Part shown: positions 36,178 through 44,034 of the stretch, one piece after another
Position numbering within the stretch: position 1 is the stretch's first letter
How the letters are laid out: every line of letters begins with the position of its first letter
Virus record (IMG/VR): IMGVR_UViG_3300040801_002079
Location: 252,802-316,801 of that record
DNA length: 64,000 nt
DNA from: a virus
Reading direction: 5' to 3' (one strand)
Made by a program: the position numbers and the translations under genes
The notes under the pieces: model-generated
Told to the model about the DNA's origin: nothing
What the model saw: the letters and a program-made list of their open reading frames with translations, nothing else
Database searches by the model: none

Positions 36178-36792
36178 ATGAAAAATCCGTTCTTAATCTT
36201 TGAGAATTTTATATCTCCACTTCAGTGTGAAGATATAATTATAGGCAATAACAACACCTTTCCTAATCTTGATAAACACAATAAGGTGCAGCCACTCTAT
36301 TCTCGCAATGGGCTGGCTGAGACGCGAATATTACCTCAAGTTAAAGCAGAAGTTATTCCACGAGTTGAAGAATATTACGATGTGGAGGTTAAAGGCATTA
36401 CCCCGTTTATGATGGAATGGTATGCCGCAGGATACGAAGGAACCAATAAACCTCGTTGCGAAAACTCCATATATCTAAATGGAAAATGGCAAAGATCAAA
36501 CAATAATGATTTTACTGCCGTTATTTTCTTAAACGATTATAATGATGAAACTCCATTTGATGATGAGTATGAAGTTTTTGGTGGACAATTAGAGTTTATA
36601 ACACACGGATTTAGCTTCAACCCCCAACGTGGAACATTGATTATATTCCCCGGTGCCCCTAATTTCATAAACAATACAGCAGAAGTTAAGGCAGGAGAAT
36701 TAACCCAAATACGATTCCATATTGCAACCCACGAACTTTTTGTGTATGATATGGAAAAATTCAAAGGCAACTTTGAAACATGGTTTAAATAA
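36178..36792 (+). CDS. 2-oxoglutarate oxygenase-like protein (prolyl-hydroxylase fold) with altered metal site
   Basis: A 204-residue protein with the layout of phage 2OG-Fe(II) oxygenases of the prolyl 4-hydroxylase type: an N-terminal FENFISPLQCEDII, ITPFMMEWYAAGYEG, IYLNGKW, FTAVIFLNDYND, then FGGQLEF and the PQRGTLIIFPGAPNFINNT strand ending in QIRFHI. In active members an HxD and a distal His bind iron and an Arg binds 2OG. At the aligned places this protein has R93-C-E95 and N162, while R179 is kept. All three iron ligands therefore seem replaced, and it may be a binding protein rather than an enzyme. The fold call is likely; loss of activity is inference. Confidence 0.65.
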   Translation: MKNPFLIFENFISPLQCEDIIIGNNNTFPNLDKHNKVQPLYSRNGLAETRILPQVKAEVIPRVEEYYDVEVKGITPFMMEWYAAGYEGTNKPRCENSIYLNGKWQRSNNNDFTAVIFLNDYNDETPFDDEYEVFGGQLEFITHGFSFNPQRGTLIIFPGAPNFINNTAEVKAGELTQIRFHIATHELFVYDMEKFKGNFETWFK

Positions 36793-36803
36793 AGGAGATT
36801 AAA

Positions 36804-37085
36804 ATGACCGATTTACTAGACACTGATTTTGTTCCATCCGATCCAGCAATTCGCAAACAGGTTCGAGACGCGATCTTTGAAGCTGCGGGATTGAAGCAGA
36901 TACAGAAGGATAAGGGTGACCAGATTAAAGACATCGTTGATATGCTTTATGATGATCACGGCATTCCAAAGAAGACCTCGCGTAAGGCAATCATGATTGC
37001 GTTCAAGGACAACTATCAGGAAACTACCGTTGAAAATAGTATGCTTGAAGTTTTCGTTGAAAATGTAGGAATTGTTAATAACTAA
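36804..37085 (+). CDS. DsbA-like double-strand DNA-binding late transcription factor
   Basis: A 93-residue protein resembling T4 DsbA (89 aa), which binds DNA near late promoters and helps gp33/gp55-dependent transcription. The shared pattern is a helix ending in KQIQKDK, then the IKDIVDMLYDDHGIPKKTSRKA block and a KDNYQETTVENSM segment. T4 DsbA reads IKDIRIRAKDELGVDGK and later HKDNRDVFEAENEE. A strong AAAGGAG ribosome site precedes the ATG. The gp43 start follows its stop by 0 nt. The call is by eye from a short protein. Confidence 0.6.
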   Translation: MTDLLDTDFVPSDPAIRKQVRDAIFEAAGLKQIQKDKGDQIKDIVDMLYDDHGIPKKTSRKAIMIAFKDNYQETTVENSMLEVFVENVGIVNN

Positions 37086-39704
37086 ATGTATATCTCATCG
37101 ATGCTTTCTCCAGACTACACTAGTGTTGTAGTCTGGGAACGCAATGGCAATAAAAGAGAAAGAAAGACTTACGATCTTGACCTGTCCTTTTATATTCCAC
37201 ATGAGGATGGGACGGATGAGGACATCTATGGCAATAAGCTTAAGAAGTTAACATTCGATACATTACGAGATTACAACAATGCTCGTAAAATGTATAAGGA
37301 TCGCGGTAAACAACTCTACGAGTCCGACATTTCTGTAGAGCAAAAGGTAATGTCCAAGCACTATTACGGTGCTGAAATGGGACCACTCAATATTACATTT
37401 TTTGATATTGAGGTCGATTATTGCAAAGATAGGGGGTTCTCCAGTGTGGAGCACCCCTACGCTCCCATTAGCTCTATAGCGTTATATCATTTACATACGC
37501 ATAAGCGTGTCATTTTTGCTGTGCCCCCGCAATACAGTCCGTATGAGCCAACGGAAAAAGAATACACCATTGATGATATTAGTGAAAACGTTACATCAAA
37601 GGCTAAAATTGTTATATGTAAAAGCGAAAGAGAATTACTAGACGCATTTTTGCGTGAAATTCAAGACACTGATTTGATTTCGGGATGGAACTCTGATTAT
37701 TTCGATATTCCATATACGTATAAAAGAATTAGAGATGTTCTGGGTAAACGAAGTTTACCCCGCATGTGTTTCCCCGATAGTAAGTCTCCCACGATACGAC
37801 CCGTTGAGCGAGAAGTTACACAAGGATTCAAAGTCACGGAAGAGGTTGTTCGCCTATTCGGAAGAACCACGGTTGACTACAAATTAATATATGAAAAATT
37901 TGAGCGTGAGAATAAAGCATCTTACGCATTGGCCTATATTGCGGAAGAAGAATTCCCCGATATGCGCAAACTGGAATACGAAGGATCACTATACGATCTT
38001 TATAGATCAGACTTTAGTTATTACCTAGAGTACAACATGATTGATACTGAGATTCTAGTAGAGTTAGAGGAAAAGAAAAAGTATATAGCGCTTACATTGC
38101 AGTCATCTCATATGGCTACAGGACAGGTGGCTCAAATCTATGGAACTATTAAGCTAGCAGAACTTGCTATTATCAATTATTGTCATTATGAATTGAACAA
38201 GCGAGTGCCAGATTCAAAGAACCACGATTACTTCTCTAAGTATGGCGGAGCCTTCGTACTGGACTGCCAAAGAGGGGAACATAAAATGGTGGGGTCAGTT
38301 GACGTTGAATCTCTGTATCCAACGGGTATCATGAGCGTCAATGCTAGTCCCGAAACCATCATAGGACAATTTGAAGATAATGAACTAGCATATGCTGCGA
38401 TAGCTGATGCAACCGGAGAAGAGTTATCGTTTGCATATGAAAACGGAGATGTTGCTGTAAAAACAACGGAAGAGTGGAGGCAACTCTTTAAGGATAAGAA
38501 TTATACACTGAGTGGATATGGAACCGTATTTGATCAGAATAATAAGGGTGTAATTCCCGCTGTTCTTGAATCATGGTTTGCAGAACGGCGACAGTATAAA
38601 GGTGAGCTTGCAAAATATAAAGATGAGCTTGAAGCGTTAGATAAAAGCGATCCAAAATATAATGAAGTTAAAGAGAAAACGGAATTTTATGATAGGTTAC
38701 AGTATATTAAAAAAATTCAGCTTAACTCACTATATGGATGCATGGGTAACAAATTTTTCAAATTCTTTGATATACGCTTAGCCGAAACAACAACCAAAAC
38801 AGGACGAGAAATCCTGATCCATATGGCGAAGCATATTGGAGAAACCCTTGATGGTGAGTATACATTCCCCACGGATTCTGTTGTATATGGCGATACCGAT
38901 AGCTGCTATTTTAAAACACACACTGATAACATAAATGATGCTAAACGAGTGTGTACGTACATTGAAAACTCTATTAATAAGAGTTTCCCTGTATTCATGA
39001 AAGAACGTTTCTTCTGTGACGATCAAAGAGCAAGCAGGGCAAGAGTTGAAAGTGAAATCATTTCTGATATTGGAATTTTTGTAAGTAAGAAGATATACTT
39101 ACTACATCTGGTTCACAGTGATGGACAGGATGTTGACAAAATGAAGATTATGGGTCATGCTGTAAAGAAGACAAATATTACAAAGACCGTTAAAACTCAT
39201 TTAACTGAAATTTTAGAAAGTTATTTTAAAACTCATGATTGGGCTAAGTTTAATAAGGATATTGTCAAGTTTAAAAAGTTCTTAGAACACGATGCATCAA
39301 TTGAAGATATTGGGTTGCCCGGAAAGGTTAATAAGGTTGAACCTTATACAGAACAGTTCAACGCTGATCCAAACGCCCGCTTGCCCGGAAGACAGAGTGC
39401 TGCAATTTTTTGGAATATATGTCTGGATAAGTATGAAGATTTAGAATCACCAAAAATAACAAGCCAGATGGCAGTGCGAACATATTACTTAGATATGGAA
39501 TTTGGTAGATTTGGAAGTATCGCAGTTCCATCAGATTTGGTTACCATACCAGACTGGTTTAAGGAAAATTTTGTTCCAATTATTGATGTAGACAAACAGA
39601 TTAATAGGTTGGTTGATAAAACTCTTACCAATATATGCGAAGCTGTAGGAAAATTGGTTCCCACTGACAAGGCTGTATTGGCAGATGAACTATTGGTATA
39701 TTAG
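37086..39704 (+). CDS. 43: DNA polymerase gp43, family B
   Basis: The 872-residue replicative polymerase (T4 gp43 is 898 aa). Proofreading exonuclease motifs are present: FFDIEVDY near 105, GWNSDYFDIPY near 200 and YNMIDTE near 316. Polymerase motif A reads VDVESLYPTG near 405, motif B KIQLNSLYGCMGN near 544 and motif C YGDTDSCYF near 601, all with intact catalytic aspartates. The ATG directly follows the stop of the DsbA-like gene, and gp45 begins 2 nt after its stop. That pairs the polymerase with its clamp in one operon. Confidence 0.95.
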   Translation: MYISSMLSPDYTSVVVWERNGNKRERKTYDLDLSFYIPHEDGTDEDIYGNKLKKLTFDTLRDYNNARKMYKDRGKQLYESDISVEQKVMSKHYYGAEMGPLNITFFDIEVDYCKDRGFSSVEHPYAPISSIALYHLHTHKRVIFAVPPQYSPYEPTEKEYTIDDISENVTSKAKIVICKSERELLDAFLREIQDTDLISGWNSDYFDIPYTYKRIRDVLGKRSLPRMCFPDSKSPTIRPVEREVTQGFKVTEEVVRLFGRTTVDYKLIYEKFERENKASYALAYIAEEEFPDMRKLEYEGSLYDLYRSDFSYYLEYNMIDTEILVELEEKKKYIALTLQSSHMATGQVAQIYGTIKLAELAIINYCHYELNKRVPDSKNHDYFSKYGGAFVLDCQRGEHKMVGSVDVESLYPTGIMSVNASPETIIGQFEDNELAYAAIADATGEELSFAYENGDVAVKTTEEWRQLFKDKNYTLSGYGTVFDQNNKGVIPAVLESWFAERRQYKGELAKYKDELEALDKSDPKYNEVKEKTEFYDRLQYIKKIQLNSLYGCMGNKFFKFFDIRLAETTTKTGREILIHMAKHIGETLDGEYTFPTDSVVYGDTDSCYFKTHTDNINDAKRVCTYIENSINKSFPVFMKERFFCDDQRASRARVESEIISDIGIFVSKKIYLLHLVHSDGQDVDKMKIMGHAVKKTNITKTVKTHLTEILESYFKTHDWAKFNKDIVKFKKFLEHDASIEDIGLPGKVNKVEPYTEQFNADPNARLPGRQSAAIFWNICLDKYEDLESPKITSQMAVRTYYLDMEFGRFGSIAVPSDLVTIPDWFKENFVPIIDVDKQINRLVDKTLTNICEAVGKLVPTDKAVLADELLVY

Positions 39705-39706
39705 AT

Positions 39707-40444
39707 ATGATTAAATTATCAGAAAAAACATTAAAGATTATTAATGACATTATAGATGTTGGGCAACTATTCAACATCGGTGTCTTCATTCTTGATAAGA
39801 ATGGCATTAGAGCTAAAGCAGAAGAATCTTACATATTCTTAATGAAGCATCAACCACTTGATTTTTTGGAATTCGATTCTCTATGTATTAGTCGAGTTTC
39901 GGATTTTAAAACACGAATAAAGTTCATGGAAAGCACCAGTGGAAAGAGTGGGTTTGATATTTTCGCGGCAGAAACTAAGACCCTTGATTCTGGTGACAAT
40001 ATTGTATTAAAGCTACGACTAATTTCTGATAGAACGAGTGTCGAAATAACGGGAGACAACGGAGCCAAGCACCAGCTTCCGAAACAGGTGAATGATGAAG
40101 ATATGGTATCCTTTACTCTCAGTCATGATAGTATTGAAGTTCTCAGTAAATTACCCCGAGCAATTCAGAATAAAAATAAGGCTCTAAATATTAAAATGGT
40201 TAATGGGATTGTTGTCGCATCGTCACGCGATGTTCACCGTGATTACGTACAGCACATTATATCTGAATCTCCTGAATTTATGGGAGATTCAGAACCATTC
40301 GACTTCACATACAACTTAACTAATATTGTTCCAATGATCAGAGGCAGAATGAGTCTGGATGTAACATTAACCAAACGGGGAGTTATGCGTACAACATTAA
40401 ATGATATTGATGTCGCTATATTCCCTGAAAAAATTGCAGACTAA
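39707..40444 (+). CDS. 45: Sliding clamp gp45-like
   Basis: A 245-residue protein directly after gp43. The start KLSEKTLKIINDIIDVGQ parallels T4 gp45 (KLSKDTTALLKNFATINSG, 228 aa). The rest shows the two-domain clamp rhythm of alternating strands with central DMVSFTLSHDSIEVLSKLPRAI and a closing TLNDIDVAIFPE. In T4 the trimeric clamp gives gp43 processivity and also activates late transcription through gp55 and gp33. The call rests on size, start and operon place. Confidence 0.75.
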   Translation: MIKLSEKTLKIINDIIDVGQLFNIGVFILDKNGIRAKAEESYIFLMKHQPLDFLEFDSLCISRVSDFKTRIKFMESTSGKSGFDIFAAETKTLDSGDNIVLKLRLISDRTSVEITGDNGAKHQLPKQVNDEDMVSFTLSHDSIEVLSKLPRAIQNKNKALNIKMVNGIVVASSRDVHRDYVQHIISESPEFMGDSEPFDFTYNLTNIVPMIRGRMSLDVTLTKRGVMRTTLNDIDVAIFPEKIAD

Positions 40445-40453
40445 GGAGACGGT

Positions 40454-40834
40454 ATGTTTAAATCAACCGAAAATAAGTTAAAAGAGTTACTTGCTGATTA
40501 TAAATCCACTTTGTTAGAAGATGCTGAATTTATGTCAAAACTTGGAAAGGCTGTTGAAACTGCTAGAGCAGTTGAAGTTTCCAAGATGCGTGAGCGTAAG
40601 CTCGAAGAGTTTACAGAAAAAGAGCTTGAAATGGAAAACTCAGCGGAACCATGGTGTGATATGATGGTGATAGGCGTTGATGATACGCGAGGAGTTGCCA
40701 TAAGAACCGGATGGAACACAGCCTTCATAAAATATCTAAAAGAAAATGGGTTTACCGGGGAAGATGAAGAGGCAATTGTGCAGCACTGGATCGGAAGGCT
40801 GGGTATAGAAACCATGCTGGACGATTATGACTAA
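40454..40834 (+). CDS. Unknown protein in replication operon
   Basis: A 126-residue protein. The N-terminal half is a charged coiled coil (AVEVSKMRERKLEEFTEKEL). The C-terminal half is a compact domain (EPWCDMMVIGVDDTRGVAI, then WNTAFIKYLKENGFTGEDEEA) seen in small proteins of T4-like phages. No function is assigned. An AAGGAGA ribosome site precedes it, and it overlaps the exonuclease gene by 8 nt. Co-expression with gp43 and gp45 suggests a replication or transcription accessory role. Confidence 0.6.
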   Translation: MFKSTENKLKELLADYKSTLLEDAEFMSKLGKAVETARAVEVSKMRERKLEEFTEKELEMENSAEPWCDMMVIGVDDTRGVAIRTGWNTAFIKYLKENGFTGEDEEAIVQHWIGRLGIETMLDDYD

Positions 40835-41852
40835 ACTGAAAAACCTAATAATTGATGGTAATGCAGTCCTCTATAAGTATTTTTTTGGATACAAAAAATA
40901 CGACATAGATGACATTATTGCTGTCGCCCATGTAAACACTCTATACAAAATACAATATTTGGCAAACCGATATAAGGTTGACAACATTGTTGTAGTATTT
41001 GATTGTTTTAATAAGGGATGGAGAAAGGTATATACTAGTAATTTAAATCCCGAAAAGGTAACACATAGACCTTATAAAGCGGGCAGAAGAGAAAATCTCT
41101 CTCCGAGCGACGAAAAGAAATTAAAAGAGTTTGATGCAAGCATCCACAGATATGTGGATTTCTTTAAAACTCAAACTTCTGTGCTATGCTTGCAAGGCAA
41201 TTCACTAGAGGGTGATGATTTAATTGCGGGATATGTACGCCGCTTTCCCAATGATGATCACATTATCTACAGTTCTGATAAAGACTTTATGCAGCTAATC
41301 AACAGCATTACTGGAACAGTAACTCTTGTTGAAAGTCAGAATGACACTGAGCGTAGTTTAGAAGACTGGAATAATGATCCTGAGTTGTTTCTTTTTGAAA
41401 AATGTTTCAGGGGGGAACCAAGGGGCGGGGATAATGTGCAAAACGCTTATCCCCGGCTTCTCAAGAAAAAAATATTCGCGGCTTATGAGGATGATTATTT
41501 AAAAAATAATATTTTTAACAACACATTTGTTGTAACTGAACTAGATGATGATGATAATGTTATTGAGTATAATTATAGAACCGGAGATTTATTTAAAGAA
41601 AATAAATTATTAATGGGTTTGAATCATCAACCTGATTACATCAAGGGATTAATTGATGTGACGATAGATGAAGGAATAAAGGATATTGGTAAATTCAATT
41701 ATGTTCAGTTTTTAAGATTTTGTAAACAGCATGGCATGGATGCAGCGATAAAAGAAAAGGAAAAATTTATCGATGTTCTATCAAGACCTTATCGATTATC
41801 ATCGTCTGGGTCATTATCCGGTGCAGCATCCCCCCAGAAGCCCTCAGATTGA
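40827..41852 (+). CDS. 5'-3' exonuclease / flap nuclease (T4 RNase H-like)
   Basis: A 341-residue FEN/PIN-fold nuclease that would remove RNA primers from Okazaki fragments. Metal-site motifs are IIDGNA (D10), VVFDCFNKGW near 57, EGDD near 128, SSDKDF near 150 and a RGGDN helix-loop near 199. T4 Rnh is 305 aa. The last about 25 residues are Ser/Pro-rich and lie opposite the 3' end of the convergent membrane-protein gene (64-nt overlap). Confidence 0.88.
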   Translation: MTKLKNLIIDGNAVLYKYFFGYKKYDIDDIIAVAHVNTLYKIQYLANRYKVDNIVVVFDCFNKGWRKVYTSNLNPEKVTHRPYKAGRRENLSPSDEKKLKEFDASIHRYVDFFKTQTSVLCLQGNSLEGDDLIAGYVRRFPNDDHIIYSSDKDFMQLINSITGTVTLVESQNDTERSLEDWNNDPELFLFEKCFRGEPRGGDNVQNAYPRLLKKKIFAAYEDDYLKNNIFNNTFVVTELDDDDNVIEYNYRTGDLFKENKLLMGLNHQPDYIKGLIDVTIDEGIKDIGKFNYVQFLRFCKQHGMDAAIKEKEKFIDVLSRPYRLSSSGSLSGAASPQKPSD

Positions 41853-42397
41853 TTCTGAGCGGGCTGGGGACCATACGGCGCATCATCTTCCGTTTGATAT
41901 GGTCCATACGGTCTGTGAGGCGTAGGTGGCGCATACGGCTTATGTGGAGTGTATGGATTATGTGGCTTGTGGGGGTTATATGGATTATGCGGCGTATTGG
42001 GCTGAATTCCCGGAGTAGGGAATGGATTGTCAGGATGGGTAACATCATACGGCAAACCTCTTTCCCATTTTCTTCCCGTTGCAACATATAGTCCAAAAAT
42101 GCCAGTAGACAATCCTATAATGGTTGTTACAAATGTAGATTGAGCCGCCGTGGGACCGCCAACAATATCAATCACTGAACATGCCATTACTTTGGCTTCT
42201 TCTAGACTGAGGCCCCGTTCCATGAGCACACCAAGCACTCCTGCATCACATTGTTCGTTGATATAGGTGGGAATCGACTTGTACCATAGATACAAATTGA
42301 AAACTAATGTTGCATACAGAATTAGTATAACTCTTGGTATTATTCTCCAAGCATCTACGCTTTCTGCGATGACTAGCGAGATACGTCTAAAATCCAT
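41789..42397 (-). CDS. Two-helix membrane protein with Pro/His/Tyr-rich tail
   Basis: A 202-residue protein from the ATG at 42397. An upstream TTG (42424) is rejected because it lies ahead of the promoter box. A first hydrophobic helix (IIPRVILILYATLVFNLYLW) and a second (FVTTIIGLSTGIFGLYVATG) flank a loop with two cysteines. The C-terminal third repeats HNPYNPHKPHNPYTPHKPY-type units, then ends acidic. The two-helix topology and late promoter make a holin or other membrane lysis factor possible, but there is no direct proof. It overlaps the exonuclease gene end and diverges from the gene at 42430. Confidence 0.6.
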   Translation of the reverse strand: MDFRRISLVIAESVDAWRIIPRVILILYATLVFNLYLWYKSIPTYINEQCDAGVLGVLMERGLSLEEAKVMACSVIDIVGGPTAAQSTFVTTIIGLSTGIFGLYVATGRKWERGLPYDVTHPDNPFPTPGIQPNTPHNPYNPHKPHNPYTPHKPYAPPTPHRPYGPYQTEDDAPYGPQPAQNQSEGFWGDAAPDNDPDDDNR

Positions 42398-42399
42398 AG

Positions 42400-42413
42400 T
42401 ATAAATATTTATA
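42400..42413. promoter_or_regulatory. Palindromic bidirectional late promoter
   Basis: TATAAATATTTATA is a perfect 14-bp palindrome that reads TATAAATA on each strand (plus 42400-42407, minus 42413-42406). It sits in the 32-nt gap between two divergent genes. The minus-strand ATG lies only 8 nt beyond its box. Confidence 0.8.
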
Positions 42414-42429
42414 TAAAAAGGCAATTATT

Positions 42430-43146
42430 ATGGCACGACCAAGAAAAAGCTTACCCTTTGAAAAAGCAAGGGAAATTGTGAGAGCGGAAAGAATTGAGTC
42501 CGTGGCACAATATAAAAAATGGCATGACCTTAATAAACCTGCGGGATTACCCCGAAGGCCAGATCGTGCATACCATAGAGATTTTATTTCATGGAATGAT
42601 TTTCTTGGAAATGATAACCCCTTTCCTATTGTCAGAAGGACGTTCAGACCCTTTAATGAGGCACGAGCTTTCGCCCAGTCGTTAAATATATCTACACGTA
42701 AGCAATGGTTTGATATGTGCGATTCTGGGGAAAAGCCAGATGATATACCCCGAAGACCGGATTTATATTATAGAAACACACACGAATGGATTTCATGGGG
42801 CAACTTTTTGGGTGTTACAATAACATCCAGAGCGGAAACCGTAGTTAAAACTAACACAATATTCTTTATAATTTATAACCCTAAAGCGGAAAAGGATTAC
42901 TTTAGATGCGGAATAACAAATGGCGGTGCAAGTTCACTCAATGATTACCTTAGAAAAATTAATGGGCGCACAGTTTGTGCGTACTTTGTTCCAGATACGT
43001 TTAAACCAGATTCGTTCTTAGGTGATTTTAATATAGAAGAGCATTATGAATATAAGGGATACTACAGAATACCAAGCAATGAATTGACACAAGTTATGGC
43101 AAAATTATCAATTAAGTATCATAGGGTTGGTTCTCGAACAGCTTAA
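42430..43146 (+). CDS. Protein with two phage-integrase-type repeat units
   Basis: A 238-residue protein. Two tandem copies of a roughly 60-residue unit (about 8-68 and 74-137) follow the pattern of the phage-integrase repeat (INT_rpt): FEKAREIVRAERIESVAQYK to WNDFLG, and FNEARAFAQSLNISTRKQW through SGEKPDDIPRRPDLYY to WISWGNFLG. These helical units are usually DNA-binding and occur ahead of integrase domains, but no tyrosine recombinase domain follows. The C-terminal part (NTIFFIIYNPKAEKDYFRCG) is unrecognised. It has a late promoter, and its end overlaps the convergent Nudix gene by 35 nt. Confidence 0.7.
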   Translation: MARPRKSLPFEKAREIVRAERIESVAQYKKWHDLNKPAGLPRRPDRAYHRDFISWNDFLGNDNPFPIVRRTFRPFNEARAFAQSLNISTRKQWFDMCDSGEKPDDIPRRPDLYYRNTHEWISWGNFLGVTITSRAETVVKTNTIFFIIYNPKAEKDYFRCGITNGGASSLNDYLRKINGRTVCAYFVPDTFKPDSFLGDFNIEEHYEYKGYYRIPSNELTQVMAKLSIKYHRVGSRTA

Positions 43147-43540
43147 AGCATTCTTTAACGATGGGAACATGTAATGTTCTACCACTTTCTAAGTATTCTT
43201 CCAATGTCATCCATTTAGTCTCTCCAGTTTCAAAGCACGGATCATCATAATCGGAATCGCTCATTGTTGACACTTCTGCGATGTAAATGTGATGGGTGGA
43301 CAGAAACTTACCGCATTTCTTAACCCACTTAATATTCTGCTCCTTTAAACCCAGTTCCTCATTTGCCTCACGCACCGCAGCCTGAAAAGGGTTTTCACCG
43401 GGATCAACTCTACCTTTTGCAATCTGAAAAACTTTACCCCCATATTTCTCATCTGATGGCATCATAAACATCATATGAACCTGATCATCATCAGACCTGA
43501 AAAATGGTATAAGTCCTGCTCTTTCCTGTTTTTTACTCAT
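43112..43540 (-). CDS. Nudix hydrolase
   Basis: A 142-residue Nudix-fold protein. The Nudix box is complete: GRVDPGENPFQAAVREANEE followed by LG, with the REx2EE core for magnesium. Substrates may be nucleoside diphosphate derivatives, oxidised dNTPs or capped RNA ends; T4 NudE is a comparison. No substrate can be read from the sequence. It is alone on the minus strand, diverges from the gene at 43611 and overlaps the 3' end of the repeat-unit gene. Confidence 0.92.
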   Translation of the reverse strand: MSKKQERAGLIPFFRSDDDQVHMMFMMPSDEKYGGKVFQIAKGRVDPGENPFQAAVREANEELGLKEQNIKWVKKCGKFLSTHHIYIAEVSTMSDSDYDDPCFETGETKWMTLEEYLESGRTLHVPIVKECFKLFENQPYDT

Positions 43541-43562
43541 AGTGACACATCATTTTTTTGAA

Positions 43563-43570
43563 TATAAATA
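43563..43570 (+). promoter_or_regulatory. Late promoter box TATAAATA
   Basis: Exact TATAAATA, 40 nt upstream of the ATG at 43611, which has a strong AAGGAG site. It may also drive the glycan-modification operon by read-through. Confidence 0.8.
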
Positions 43571-43610
43571 TATTACAAGATAACAATATTTATTAAACAA
43601 GGAGTTTGTT

Positions 43611-43976
43611 ATGGAAACGAGATTTATTAAGAAGCTTGACTTAAATCGAAACGGAGTTGGCATTGAAGTCACGGTTGTTAACGCAATTGATGTGGGAACA
43701 GACGAGGATGGCAAAACACAGTATGAAATCTGGTTCATTAAAAATGATGAACTTGATCCAATCGACAAGCAGCGTTTGCTTGAAGTGTTGCAGAAGAGTG
43801 CTCGTGTTAATGATTTTCAGCCTCTCTACGAGACCTTAGCTGACGTAACGTTAGGAAACGGTCAAAATGCGTTGGATTATTTCCATCAGTATGTTAAGGT
43901 TCTATATCCTAGTGGTGTCATTCAGCGTCCGAAGCTGGGTAGAACTGCTATGACAAATAGACCTAACTTTGTATAA
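43611..43976 (+). CDS. Unknown protein
   Basis: A 121-residue protein with beta-rich N-terminal half (FIKKLDLNRNGVGIEVTVVN, then TQYEIWFIKNDELD), a helical middle and a basic C-terminal tail (RPKLGRTAMTNRPNFV). Own late promoter and strong ribosome site, so probably abundant late in infection; a structural or assembly role is a guess. No family was recognised. Confidence 0.6.
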   Translation: METRFIKKLDLNRNGVGIEVTVVNAIDVGTDEDGKTQYEIWFIKNDELDPIDKQRLLEVLQKSARVNDFQPLYETLADVTLGNGQNALDYFHQYVKVLYPSGVIQRPKLGRTAMTNRPNFV

Positions 43977-43980
43977 AAAT

Positions 43981-44006
43981 CCTAGCTAGGCTCACCCCTA
44001 GCTAGG
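43981..44006. terminator. Twin CCTAGCTAGG palindromes, possible terminator
   Basis: CCTAGCTAGG at 43981-43990 and again at 43997-44006, 6 nt apart. Each copy is itself a palindrome and the pair can form a 10-bp hairpin. The T-rich side lies on the minus strand; on the plus strand only TAGTATTT follows. It could terminate weakly, process RNA or bind a protein. Confidence 0.5.
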
Positions 44007-44034
44007 TAGTATTTCAAATAATAAGGAGAAAGAT

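Noticed and set aside
41849-42091. Plus-strand frame opposite the Pro/His-rich tail
   Set aside because: It mirrors the repeat composition of the minus-strand gene, with no ribosome site.
42398-42424. TTG start extending the two-helix membrane protein
   Set aside because: The extra nine codons lie across the promoter box, so they would not be in a message started there.
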